64,000 bases of DNA from Clostridia bacterium. Its GTDB lineage: Bacteria; Bacillota; Clostridia; Oscillospirales; Acutalibacteraceae. The stretch covers positions 1 to 64,000 of the forward strand of contig JAFQHU010000021.1 of NCBI GenBank assembly GCA_017397845.1, written 5' to 3'. The translations under genes and the position numbers were made by a program. The notes beneath the pieces are model-generated. The model made no database searches and was not told the origin of the DNA. It worked only from the letters and a program-made list of their open reading frames with translations. How positions within the stretch are numbered: the first letter of the stretch is position 1; every line of letters starts with the position of its first letter. Shown here piece by piece: positions 15,594-24,236 of this stretch.

Positions 15594-15896
15594 TTATTTA
15601 AGCTCGGCGAGTATTTCTCCTTTTGGTCTTACACCTACAAGCCTTGCTTTTTCCTTTCCGTTTTCGAATACTATAAGAGCGGGAATACTCATAATTCCGT
15701 ATTCCGATGCAAGTGCTGATTCGTCGTCAACGTTTACTTTACCTACAGAAATATCAGGTCTTTCCTCTGCGATTTCGTCAATGACGGGAGAGAGCATTCT
15801 GCAGGGGCCGCACCAATCGGCGTAAAAATCAACAAGTGCAATTTTTTTATCAAGGATTTCATTTCTGAAGTTTTCTGAATTTAATTTTTTTAACAT
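15594..15896 (-). CDS. trxA: Thioredoxin
   Basis: 100 residues, a complete small thioredoxin. The active site is WCGPC (28-32) in the context VDFYADWCGPCRMLSPVIDE; the cis-proline loop is SIPALIVF. It reduces protein disulfides in the cytoplasm, presumably using a thioredoxin reductase encoded elsewhere. AGAGG lies before the ATG. It is convergent with the Crp/Fnr pair and has its own promoter with a Crp-like site upstream. No frame damage. Confidence 0.95.
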   Translation of the reverse strand: MLKKLNSENFRNEILDKKIALVDFYADWCGPCRMLSPVIDEIAEERPDISVGKVNVDDESALASEYGIMSIPALIVFENGKEKARLVGVRPKGEILAELK

Positions 15897-15925
15897 AACT
15901 TTCTACCTCTTTTCTTTTTTTATTG

Positions 15926-15974
15926 TGTCTTAATTATAGAATATAATTCATATTTTTTCAGTGACTTTTGTCAC
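15926..15974 (-). promoter_or_regulatory. Predicted class II Crp/Fnr-activated promoter of trxA
   Basis: On the minus strand the -10 is TATAAT (15938-15933). The perfect palindrome GTGAC-TTTT-GTCAC (15961-15974) is centred 29.5 bases upstream of the first T of the -10, that is at -41.5, where it replaces a poor -35 (CTGAAA). This is the classical position for class II activation by Crp/Fnr dimers. The regulator encoded at 14896-15573 is the natural candidate. Confidence 0.7.
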
Positions 15975-16016
15975 AGAATAAATTGCTTGTAAACGGCATC
16001 AAAGGAGCATAAAGAT

Positions 16017-16907
16017 ATGTCTGTAATAGTTGACCATCAATTGCGTGAGCATATACCGCATAATACGACAGATTTCCCCATCACATTTTTTCACGACGAG
16101 CTTGCCTCTTTGCCTGAGCGGGAAGGTCCTTTGCATTGGCATCCTGATTTTGAGATTGCAACTGCAGAAATCGGGGTTTTGGATTATCGGGTCGGCGGAC
16201 AGCATATCATATTGGAGGCAGGAGACAGTGTGTTTGTAAACGGCAATATACTGCACGGAATAAAGCAGTTATCGGGTGATGCTCCCGATCCGATGCCGAA
16301 TATCGTATTTTCCGGTACCTTGGTATTTCCCGAAGCAAGCACCGTTTATCAAAAATATATACTGCCTGTTGTCAAATGTGACTCTCTTCCTTTTGTTGTG
16401 TTCAGACACGGTGACCCTTTTCACAGTGAGATAAATTGTCTGATAAAGGATATTTACATGGAAATGCATGAGAAAAAAGCGTGCTACGAATTGACGGTTC
16501 AGCGTAATATCAACCGTATATTTGAATTTATATCCCGCAATTTTACGACGCTTCCGAAAACCGAAGCAACGCGTATACAGATCAATAATCAGATTCGTCT
16601 GCAAAAAATGCTGACCTATATTTATGAAAACTATTCGAAACCGGTGACACTTGCGGATATCGCCGGAGCTGCAAATATCAGCCGGAGTGAGGCAGGCAGA
16701 TGCTTTAATACATATATGGGATGCTCGCCTGTAGATGCTTTGATTCAATACAGGCTCCAAATGGCACATCAGATGTTGAGTGAAGGAACACAATCTCTTC
16801 GGGAAATAAGCTATGCCTGCGGTTTTAATTCAGTGAACTATTTCAGCCGTCGGTTTAGGGAAAAGTACGGATATACTCCGGGTCGAAGCCGATATATGGG
16901 TAAATAG
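16017..16907 (+). CDS. AraC-family transcriptional regulator
   Basis: 296 residues. An N-terminal cupin for ligand binding (PLHWHPDFEIATAEIGVLDY; about residues 35-110) is followed by a C-terminal pair of HTHs (about 195-293), with the hallmark second HTH REISYACGFNSVNYFSRRFR and the ending KYGYTPG. Such proteins usually respond to sugars and act on adjacent transporter or glycosidase genes. The next gene in the same direction is an MFS carrier, so sugar control is a reasonable inference. AAGGAG is ten bases before the ATG. It is divergent from trxA. Confidence 0.9.
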   Translation: MSVIVDHQLREHIPHNTTDFPITFFHDELASLPEREGPLHWHPDFEIATAEIGVLDYRVGGQHIILEAGDSVFVNGNILHGIKQLSGDAPDPMPNIVFSGTLVFPEASTVYQKYILPVVKCDSLPFVVFRHGDPFHSEINCLIKDIYMEMHEKKACYELTVQRNINRIFEFISRNFTTLPKTEATRIQINNQIRLQKMLTYIYENYSKPVTLADIAGAANISRSEAGRCFNTYMGCSPVDALIQYRLQMAHQMLSEGTQSLREISYACGFNSVNYFSRRFREKYGYTPGRSRYMGK

Positions 16908-16952
16908 TGCTTATTTTTGGCGTTTCTGTGACTTTTTTACGGTTCGTTATGA

Positions 16953-16961
16953 TGATATAAT
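16953..16961 (+). promoter_or_regulatory. Extended -10 promoter of the MFS gene
   Basis: TGATATAAT about 38 bases before the start of the MFS transporter; the -35 region is only T-rich. Confidence 0.5.
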
Positions 16962-16998
16962 CTGATTAGAAATTATTGATAAAGCTGAGGAAATAATC

Positions 16999-18195
16999 AT
17001 GACTGAACCAAAAAATTACAAAAAAACTTTGCTGGCCTGTTATCTCGGTTTTGTTACCCAGGCTATATCCGCAAATTTTGCGCCGCTTTTATTTTTAACA
17101 TTCAAGGATGTCTACGGAATAACCTTTGATAAGATAGCAATGATTCCGTTGGTGTTTTATCTGACACAATTACTTGTCGATTTTGCAGCCACCGGATTTG
17201 CCGATAAAATCGGATACCGCACCTGCGTTGCAGCTTCTCAGGTGCTGTCGGCTGCGGGTCTCGTGCTGATGGCGGTTTTGCCGGAAATATTGCCCTCACC
17301 GTTTATCGGTATTCTGATTTCGGTGGTGCTTTATGCTGTGGGCAGCGGTCTTATTGAGGTTTTGGTAAGTCCTATCGTTGAAGCTTGTCCCTTTGAAAAT
17401 AAAGACGGAATGATGAGCTTGCTCCATTCCTTTTACTGTTGGGGTGCGATGGGCGTTATTTTGGGCTCCACTCTCTTTTTTGCCGTGTTCGGCACAGAGC
17501 GTTGGAGGCTGCTTACCTTTATATGGGCATTGGTGCCGTTATATAATACCTTTAACTTTATCAGCTGTCCTATAGAACGATTGGTTGAGGACGGCAAAAG
17601 TATGGGCATGGGCAGACTGCTGAAAACGCCCGTTTTTTGGCTGATGATACTGCTTATGGTGTGTTCGGGTGCCTCTGAGGCTACCATGGCTCAATGGGCA
17701 TCGGCATTTACCGAATCCGCTGTCGGAGTGTCGAAGACAGTCGGCGATTTGGCGGGACCGTGTTTGTTTGCGATGTTTATGGGTATATCCCGTATACTTT
17801 ACGGAAAATTCAGCGAAAAGCTTGATTTGACCAAGGTTATGCTTTTTTGTGCAATTATGTGTGCCGGGTGCTATTTGCTGGCATCACTGTCTGCTTTGCC
17901 GGTTCTCGGACTTGCGGGATGTGCACTTTGCGGTTTGACTGTCGGAATAATGTGGCCGGGATCTATCAGCATTTCTTCGCAGAAATGTCCCGGAGGCGGA
18001 ACTGCGATGTTCGCATTTCTGGCCCTGGCAGGAGATCTGGGTGCCATGGTGAGCCCTGCCATGGTGGGCGGTCTTTCGGAAATGGCAGGAGGTAATCTGA
18101 AAACAGGGTTGCTTTTTGCGACGGTATTTCCCGTGGTTCTTGTTTTCGGATTGCTGCTTCTGAATAAAAGGGCAGATAAAGTGAAAAACAGATAA
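16999..18195 (+). CDS. MFS transporter
   Basis: 398 residues with about 12 membrane helices. The loop-2 motif is degenerate (GFADKIGYRTCVA), typical of MFS permeases, and the second half repeats the fold (GKFSEKLDLTKVMLFCAIMC). It most resembles carbohydrate-type MFS permeases of the FucP/FHS-like group. GAGG precedes the ATG. It follows the AraC regulator by 91 bases with its own extended -10, and precedes another MFS gene by 73 bases. The substrate is probably a sugar or glycoside, by context only. Confidence 0.85.
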   Translation: MTEPKNYKKTLLACYLGFVTQAISANFAPLLFLTFKDVYGITFDKIAMIPLVFYLTQLLVDFAATGFADKIGYRTCVAASQVLSAAGLVLMAVLPEILPSPFIGILISVVLYAVGSGLIEVLVSPIVEACPFENKDGMMSLLHSFYCWGAMGVILGSTLFFAVFGTERWRLLTFIWALVPLYNTFNFISCPIERLVEDGKSMGMGRLLKTPVFWLMILLMVCSGASEATMAQWASAFTESAVGVSKTVGDLAGPCLFAMFMGISRILYGKFSEKLDLTKVMLFCAIMCAGCYLLASLSALPVLGLAGCALCGLTVGIMWPGSISISSQKCPGGGTAMFAFLALAGDLGAMVSPAMVGGLSEMAGGNLKTGLLFATVFPVVLVFGLLLLNKRADKVKNR

Positions 18196-18209
18196 TATTC
18201 CTTACTCTG

Positions 18210-18238
18210 TTGAATTTGTCCCGATCGTGGTGTATAAT
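18210..18238 (+). promoter_or_regulatory. Sigma-A promoter of the second MFS gene
   Basis: -35 TTGAAT (18210-18215), 17-bp spacer, -10 TATAAT (18233-18238). About 30 bases upstream of the chosen start. Confidence 0.65.
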
Positions 18239-18268
18239 ACTTCCATAATGTTGAAAGGAAGAAAGATA

Positions 18269-19642
18269 ATGGTGAAGGAAAAGATTTCTAAAAAAACATG
18301 GTTTACGATGTGTCTGTTCAGTTTTATGGGCGGTATTGCATGGAATATTGAAAATATGTATTTCAATACCTTCCTTTACAATTCTGTTTATTCAAATGCA
18401 TCTGCAGAGGCTATGGCCGGCTCCATGGCCCCCACCACAGCTATCAGCCGTATGGTCGGTCTTTCGGCTATTGCCGCAGTTTTAACCACATTTGTAATGG
18501 GTACTCTCAGCGATAAAATGAAAAACCGTAAGTTTTTTATATCCGTGGGTTATATACTCTGGGGTCTTGTTACTGCTCTTTTCGGATTTATAACAAAGGA
18601 TAATATAGCTTCAGTTTTTGGCCTTACCGATGAAGCGAAGATTCTTACGGCCACCGTATGGGTTGTGATTATAATGGATATAGTTATGACTTATATGGGC
18701 TCGACGAGTAATGATGCCGCTTTCAATGCATGGGTAACTGATATTTCCACACCTAAAATCAGACCGGCTATCGAAACTGCGTTTACATTTGTGGGCTTTC
18801 TTTCAATGGTCGCAGTTATGGGTGTAGGCAGTTTGGCTCAGTCCGGTGCTGTTTCTTACCGTGATTTTTTCCTGTACCTCGGTCTGATTGTTACTGCCTG
18901 CGGTATAGCAGGTTTATTCCTTATTAAAAATTACACTGTAAAATCCGATGAAAATGAAGTGTCGTCAAGCTATTGGGCAGATCTTTTCTACGGCTTCAGA
19001 CCGTCGGTAATTAAGGAAAACTCAAGACTTTATCTCACACTTTTCGCTGTAGGCTTTTCCAGCGTCTCATATCAGGTGTTTTTCCCTTATCTTCTCGTAT
19101 ATCTTCAATATGTTGTTATTCCCGACAACGGTGAAAATCTTTTTACACCGAGCGTTATTGCCACTTTTGTAATTATGGTTGCCGTTCTTATCGGAAGCAT
19201 GGTTTTTCTTCTTAAGCTTTCGGGAAAAAGCAAAGCAAAAGGTCTTATTCCCAGTGCATTTCTCGCTACAGCAGGTCTCGTAATACTTTCAACTTCGACC
19301 GATATACATATTATTCTTATAGGCATCGTCCCCGCTGTAGTCGGAAATCTCGTTATGGGTATTCAGCTCAATGCCTCCATCAAAGATTTCATACCTGAGG
19401 GTAAGGCAGGTCTTTTTCAGGGCATCAGAATGATTTTTACTGTGCTTATTCCCATGGTGCTCGGTCCCGCACTCGGTGATATGGCTTGCCGTAATTCCGC
19501 CGTTACATATGTAAATGAATACGGAGTTGATACCATTGTGCCGTCGGCGAGTATGTTCGTTTATGCGGCGATAGTTTCTGTTTTTGTGCTTGTTCCGCTG
19601 TTTTTCCTTATAAAAAAAGGCTTTACTGTTAAAGAAAAATAA
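18269..19642 (+). CDS. SLC45/GPH-like MFS transporter
   Basis: 457 residues, about 12 membrane helices. Features are FSFMGGIAWNIENMYFNTFL in helix 1 and GTLSDKMKNRKFFISVGYIL as the loop-2 motif, as in sugar-cation (GPH/SLC45-like) carriers. ATG 18269 is preferred to the earlier GTG 18227 and ATG 18248 because AAAGGAA lies eight bases before it and the membrane domain starts soon after. It probably imports a disaccharide or glycoside. It has its own good promoter and ends at a hairpin. Confidence 0.85.
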   Translation: MVKEKISKKTWFTMCLFSFMGGIAWNIENMYFNTFLYNSVYSNASAEAMAGSMAPTTAISRMVGLSAIAAVLTTFVMGTLSDKMKNRKFFISVGYILWGLVTALFGFITKDNIASVFGLTDEAKILTATVWVVIIMDIVMTYMGSTSNDAAFNAWVTDISTPKIRPAIETAFTFVGFLSMVAVMGVGSLAQSGAVSYRDFFLYLGLIVTACGIAGLFLIKNYTVKSDENEVSSSYWADLFYGFRPSVIKENSRLYLTLFAVGFSSVSYQVFFPYLLVYLQYVVIPDNGENLFTPSVIATFVIMVAVLIGSMVFLLKLSGKSKAKGLIPSAFLATAGLVILSTSTDIHIILIGIVPAVVGNLVMGIQLNASIKDFIPEGKAGLFQGIRMIFTVLIPMVLGPALGDMACRNSAVTYVNEYGVDTIVPSASMFVYAAIVSVFVLVPLFFLIKKGFTVKEK

Positions 19643-19676
19643 GCAGTTAGGTCTGAAAGCTTATATTTTACTGAAT

Positions 19677-19722
19677 ACGCCGATGGGTGGTAAGGAATGT
19701 TTCATAAACCGTCCGTCGGCGT
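19677..19722 (+). terminator. Terminator-like hairpin
   Basis: ACGCCGATGGGTGGT (19677-19691) pairs with ACCGTCCGTCGGCGT (19708-19722) through a 15-bp stem with a few G-U pairs. There is no immediate T-tract, though a T-rich stretch follows a few bases later. Confidence 0.55.
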
Positions 19723-19790
19723 AATTGCAATATATTTTTTCGGCATATATTTGAAAAATGACGAAAAAAGGTAAAAAAGCTGACAAATTA

Positions 19791-19818
19791 TTTACAAATT
19801 CATATTTTCTGTTATAAT
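19791..19818 (+). promoter_or_regulatory. Promoter of the secreted lipase-like gene
   Basis: TTTACA (19791-19796), 16-bp spacer with TGT immediately before TATAAT (19813-19818): a combined -35 and extended -10 promoter. Confidence 0.55.
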
Positions 19819-19862
19819 AATTGGGTAAATATTTAAACATTTATTTCAAGGAGGACAAAACA

Positions 19863-21575
19863 ATGAAAAGAACACTTAAAAAGGCTCTTTCGCTTTTGCT
19901 TTCACTCATAATGCTTATGAGCCTTTCGGCACCTGCTTTTGCTAAGGAAACACAGTGGATTTCCCAAAGTCTCAGTGATGTTCCCGTTATCCGCATTTCA
20001 GGTGACGGAGAAAAGCTTGTCGATGAAAACGGAAATAAAGTTTTCCATTACAAAGATTTTGCTTCAATTCTCAAATCTGATGATGAAGAGGAGGGGGATG
20101 ACGACGGCTCGCTGATTGAATCAATCATTAATCTCCTTATGCCCTTCCTTATAGACGGTCTTCTCAATGATAACTGGGAGCCTTACTATAAAAATCTTCA
20201 GAAGGAAATCAGTGAGCTTTTCGAAAATTCTCTTCTTGACAAGGACGGTAACCCGCAGTACGGCACAGGTCTTCGTCAGGAAAGAATCGAGAAAATGAAT
20301 CAGACAAGACACAATGATCAGGCTTGGAGAACCGACAACGGAATAAAATATTACGTTCAGGACAGATATTGGTTCTATTATGACTGGAGACTTGATCCCA
20401 TCGAAACAGCAGGTGAATTCAAATCTTTTGTTGATGATATCACCGCTTCAACAGGCTGTGATGAGGTCGGTGTTATAGCCAGCTGTCTCGGCACAAATGT
20501 CGTTACTGCTTATCTTGCCGTTTATCCCGAACATGCAGCCGAGCATATCCGCGGTGTGGCTTTTGACGGCAGCGTTGTCAGCGGCGCAGAAATGCTCAGC
20601 GAGGCTATCAGCGGCAAGTTCAATGTGGATGCCGCCGCTATTAACAGAACTCTTCTCGACTGCGGTGCGATCGGTATGTTCGATATCGACGGCTTTATCA
20701 ATACGACACTCGAAATGCTCGACAGAACGGGTGCACTTGATGCGGTTATCGGTAAAACAAAGGATTGGATATATTATAAATTGGTTGAAGGCGTAACCTC
20801 AGCACTTGCTCTTTCTACCTTTTATACCTGGCCCAACTATTGGGCTTGTGTATCACCTCAGGATTATGATACAGCCATGAAATATGTTTTCGGCCCCACA
20901 GGCAGTGAAAAGAGAACAGAGTATGCCGGCCTTATTGCAAAACTTGACAATTACAACACAGTTGTCCGTCAGAGAATACCTGAAATTCTTACCTCGACCG
21001 TTAAAAACGGAGTAAACTTTGGCGTTATTTCTAAATACGGCTTCCAGACACTGCCTATTTGTAAAACAAATTATCTTGTTTCCGACCAATTCGCTTCCGT
21101 CGGACGTTCATCCTTCGGTGCAACAACGGGCACAATTTATAACGATCTTTCCGATGATTATATCGCTTCGAGGACACAGGCAGGCTTCGGAAAGTATATT
21201 TCTCCCGACGGTCAGATAGATGCTTCGACCTGCCTTTTCCCGGATCAGACATGGTTTATAAAGGGCTCAAGTCATTCCAATTGGTCCGATTGGGAGCTGA
21301 GATTGCTTTATGATATCGCTTCATCAAAGGAGCAGTTGACGGTTGATAATTCCTGTTGGCCTTCACAGTTTGTGGTTTATTCTTACACTAACCCCGATGA
21401 AGACAGTGACGGTGAAATCGAAACGATGACCGCTGATAACTGCGACACTGAAAATTGGGAAGCAGAAGAGAAAACAGATAACCCGAAGGATAAGTACGGC
21501 AAAATTTTCGTTGCGGTCACATCTTTGTTAAAATGGCTTATGGAGCTTATCAGTAAAATATTTAAATTGGGATAA
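19863..21575 (+). CDS. Secreted LCAT/lipase-like alpha/beta hydrolase with Cys at the nucleophile elbow
   Basis: 570 residues. A signal peptide (MKRTLKKALSLLLSLIMLMS, cleaved near APAFA) is followed by an acidic segment and a lecithin:cholesterol-acyltransferase-like core: FYYDWRLDP (171-179), then the elbow VGVIASCLGTNVV. The usual GxSxG is replaced by ASCLG (206-210), putting Cys208 where Ser is normally found; His residues near GSSHSNWSDW could complete the triad. It may be a lipid or ester hydrolase with altered chemistry, or inactive. The C terminus ends in a hydrophobic, aromatic tail (FVAVTSLLKWLMELISKIFK). AAGGAGG precedes ATG 19863. Confidence 0.7.
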   Translation: MKRTLKKALSLLLSLIMLMSLSAPAFAKETQWISQSLSDVPVIRISGDGEKLVDENGNKVFHYKDFASILKSDDEEEGDDDGSLIESIINLLMPFLIDGLLNDNWEPYYKNLQKEISELFENSLLDKDGNPQYGTGLRQERIEKMNQTRHNDQAWRTDNGIKYYVQDRYWFYYDWRLDPIETAGEFKSFVDDITASTGCDEVGVIASCLGTNVVTAYLAVYPEHAAEHIRGVAFDGSVVSGAEMLSEAISGKFNVDAAAINRTLLDCGAIGMFDIDGFINTTLEMLDRTGALDAVIGKTKDWIYYKLVEGVTSALALSTFYTWPNYWACVSPQDYDTAMKYVFGPTGSEKRTEYAGLIAKLDNYNTVVRQRIPEILTSTVKNGVNFGVISKYGFQTLPICKTNYLVSDQFASVGRSSFGATTGTIYNDLSDDYIASRTQAGFGKYISPDGQIDASTCLFPDQTWFIKGSSHSNWSDWELRLLYDIASSKEQLTVDNSCWPSQFVVYSYTNPDEDSDGEIETMTADNCDTENWEAEEKTDNPKDKYGKIFVAVTSLLKWLMELISKIFKLG

Positions 21576-21657
21576 ACTGATATAAGCATATTATGATGAA
21601 ATAATTTAATAAAATTATAAGTGTGTTTATCGCCGTAAAAAACATCAGGGGGTTCAT

Positions 21658-24012
21658 ATGAATATTTTACAGACAATTATTTCTTATTTTGCCATAGCGG
21701 CAGCTTTCATTTCTTCGATCTTTTCCTGGGGGGATGCGGCAATGACACCCTTTTCAAACGATTACGAAATTCCCGACAGTATTCCCGGATACAGTGTGAT
21801 TTCCACTGAAGCGAAAACCGATTGGAAGGCAAAATGGATTTGGGATAAGGAAAATCTGACAGAAAAAAATGTTTGGATGTGCTTTGATAAAAAGGTCACC
21901 GTCGGTAAAATTCCCGAAAAGCTTACCGCTTATATCTCGGCTGATTCGAAATATTGGCTTTACATAAACGGAGAAAATGTTGTTTTCGAGGGAAACGTGA
22001 AACGTGGTCCCGAAAAAAACAGCGGCTATTATGACAGTGTGGATATTGCTCCTTATCTCACAGAGGGGGAAAATAGGATTTGTGCTTTGGTGTGGTATTG
22101 GGACAATGAAACGAGCTATTCTTACAGCGGCAGCGGTCAGGGCGGTTTCATTTTTGAAGCCGTAGGCGAAGGAATCACCGTGCTTTCCGACGAAAGTTGG
22201 AAGGTAAAAAGAAATAGTGCCTATGTTGATTCCACTCTTTATCCTCCCAATTACAGATTGCCCGAATACAGCATCTGGTTCGACGCGAGAGAAAACATGT
22301 GTGATTGGATGAACGAAAATTACGATGTTTCTAAGTGGGAAAATGCAACCGAATATGCTGTGGGCGGTGAGGGTGTTTACGGCTCTCTTTATCCGAGAGG
22401 TATACCCTTTCTGAAAGATTACGGCCTTAAAGCTTATGAGAATTCAAAGGATTACGAAAACTATACCGTAAATGAACTTTTCGGTAAAAAAATAACCGTA
22501 AATGTTCCTTATAACGCACAGCTTACTCCTTATATGAAAATCATAGCACCTGCCGGGAAAAAGATACGCATAACGACAGAAAATACTTTGATCGGTGCTG
22601 TTTCAACCACCTATATAACCAAAGAGGGAGAGCAGGAGTTTGAGGCTTTGGGCTGGTTCAACGGAGAACGCATTACATATAAAATACCCAAAGGCGTTAC
22701 CGTCGTTTCTCTTAAGTACCGTGAAACGGGATATGACAGCTCCTTCTGCGGCGATTTCCGGTGTGACGATGAATTTCTGAATTCTTTGTGGCAAAAATCT
22801 TTGCGTACTCTTTATGTTACAATGCGTGACAATTTTATGGATTGTCCCGACAGAGAAAGAGCTCAGTGGTGGGGCGATGTTACAAGCGAAATGATCATGA
22901 CGATGTACTCTATGGACAGCAATTCTTATCTGCTGTATCAGAAGGGTGTGGAGGCTATGCTTTCTCACATCGATGACACAAAGGTGCTTCAGACCGTCGT
23001 GCCCATAAACGGTGACTATTTTGAGCTTCCCGTTCAGCAGCTTGCAGGAATCGTGGGCTTCCTTACATATTATGAATATACCGGAGACGAGGCTTTTATC
23101 GACAAAGTTTACGGAGCTTCACTTGATTATCTGAAGCTTTGGGAAATCGGTGAAAACAATCTTGTCGTTCATCGCAGCGGGTCATGGGATTGGCCCGATT
23201 GGGGCAAAAAGGCTGATATGACCGCCATTGAAAATGCGTGGGTTTATTACGCTCTTTCTGCCACAGAAAAAATGGCGGAGATTTCGGGCAAAGAAGAGGA
23301 TATTCCGTTTATTACCGAAAGAAAGTCTGCCATCGAAAAAGGCTATCAGGCTCTTTGGACAGAAAAGGGCTACAAAAGTGAAGACGTGAAAAAGCCCGAT
23401 GACAGAGCCAATGCTCTTGCGGTTTTGTCGGGACTTGCAGAAAAGGAAAAGTATGATACTGTTTTGAATGTACTCACGGATACTGCAAACTCAAGTCCCT
23501 ATATGGAATACTATGTTCTTGAGGCTTTGTGCAAAATGGGAGAATATGAAGCCGTCGAAACCAGAATCAGGGAAAGATATGAGGATATGGTGAATGAGGA
23601 TTATTCTACCCTCTGGGAATTCTGGAACTCTTGGCAGGGTACCATGAATCATGCATGGAGCGGCGGACCTCTCGTTATAATGAGCAAACATTTTGCCGGT
23701 ATTTCTCCTCTCGAAGCGGGCTATGAAAGGATCAGAATCGAGCCTCAGTATGCTTTGCATGACAGTATAAGCTGTACCGTGCCGAGCGTAAAGGGATTAA
23801 TCACTCTCGATTATGAAAAGAACGATAATTATATTATCAATCTTACCGTTCCTGAGGATACGGATGCTGTTTTATATGTGCCGACAGGAGCTGTCGTAAA
23901 TATCAATTCAGAGCTCTTTTACCGTAACGGCGAGTATGTGAACGGAAACAAAGACAGCAAAGTGGAGATCGTGGAAAACGACCCGGTAACCGGTGAGCAA
24001 AAATCAAATTAA
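21658..24012 (+). CDS. GH78-type alpha-L-rhamnosidase
   Basis: 784 residues. A hydrophobic N-terminal segment (MNILQTIISYFAIAAAFISS) suggests export or membrane attachment. It is followed by carbohydrate-binding-like beta domains (WKAKWIWDKE; about 45-200) and the (alpha/alpha)6 catalytic domain, with the GH78 signature NFMDCPDRERAQWWGDVTSE (from residue 391) and the late LWEFWNSWQGTMNHAWSGGP. Family enzymes remove terminal alpha-L-rhamnose from pectin, glycosides or polysaccharides. AGGGGG precedes the ATG. It follows the lipase-like gene with an 80-base gap and ends at a strong terminator. Confidence 0.85.
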   Translation: MNILQTIISYFAIAAAFISSIFSWGDAAMTPFSNDYEIPDSIPGYSVISTEAKTDWKAKWIWDKENLTEKNVWMCFDKKVTVGKIPEKLTAYISADSKYWLYINGENVVFEGNVKRGPEKNSGYYDSVDIAPYLTEGENRICALVWYWDNETSYSYSGSGQGGFIFEAVGEGITVLSDESWKVKRNSAYVDSTLYPPNYRLPEYSIWFDARENMCDWMNENYDVSKWENATEYAVGGEGVYGSLYPRGIPFLKDYGLKAYENSKDYENYTVNELFGKKITVNVPYNAQLTPYMKIIAPAGKKIRITTENTLIGAVSTTYITKEGEQEFEALGWFNGERITYKIPKGVTVVSLKYRETGYDSSFCGDFRCDDEFLNSLWQKSLRTLYVTMRDNFMDCPDRERAQWWGDVTSEMIMTMYSMDSNSYLLYQKGVEAMLSHIDDTKVLQTVVPINGDYFELPVQQLAGIVGFLTYYEYTGDEAFIDKVYGASLDYLKLWEIGENNLVVHRSGSWDWPDWGKKADMTAIENAWVYYALSATEKMAEISGKEEDIPFITERKSAIEKGYQALWTEKGYKSEDVKKPDDRANALAVLSGLAEKEKYDTVLNVLTDTANSSPYMEYYVLEALCKMGEYEAVETRIRERYEDMVNEDYSTLWEFWNSWQGTMNHAWSGGPLVIMSKHFAGISPLEAGYERIRIEPQYALHDSISCTVPSVKGLITLDYEKNDNYIINLTVPEDTDAVLYVPTGAVVNINSELFYRNGEYVNGNKDSKVEIVENDPVTGEQKSN

Positions 24013-24025
24013 ATAACAAATAAAA

Positions 24026-24057
24026 TTACCTCCGGCATATGTCGGAGGTAAATTTTT
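24026..24057 (+). terminator. Intrinsic terminator
   Basis: TTACCTCCG and CGGAGGTAA form a 9-bp stem with an 8-base loop, followed by a T-tract. Confidence 0.8.
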
Positions 24058-24065
24058 GTTATGGG

Positions 24066-24095
24066 TTGAAAACAAAGCTTTTTTTGTGATATAAT
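24066..24095 (+). promoter_or_regulatory. Promoter of the metallophosphoesterase unit
   Basis: TTGAAA (24066-24071), 18-bp spacer, TGATATAAT with -10 at 24090-24095. Confidence 0.6.
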
Positions 24096-24125
24096 CAGCT
24101 CGGTATATAAAAATGTGAGGTGTTA

Positions 24126-24236
24126 ATGATGCATGGGAAAATTATGTCCCGGAAAAATATCCTCTGTTGCACTCTTATCATTTTTAACGGGATGTCATAT
24201 GACTTCGAACCGATATTACGGAGGTGGAAACAATGA
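24126..24236 (+). CDS. 36-codon leader ORF coupled to the metallophosphoesterase
   Basis: ATG ATG CAT ... TGA, preceded by GTGAGGTG, encodes a short Cys-containing hydrophobic peptide (SRKNILCCTLIIFNGMSYDF). Its stop overlaps the next start as ATGA at 24233-24236. It is well placed to be a translated leader that couples or tunes translation of the phosphoesterase. No similarity to a known attenuation peptide is seen. Confidence 0.4.
   Translation: MMHGKIMSRKNILCCTLIIFNGMSYDFEPILRRWKQ

Noticed and set aside
16927..16940. TGTGAC half of a Crp-type box before the MFS gene
   Set aside because: The second half-site is absent and its centre would be near -33.5, not a usual activator position.
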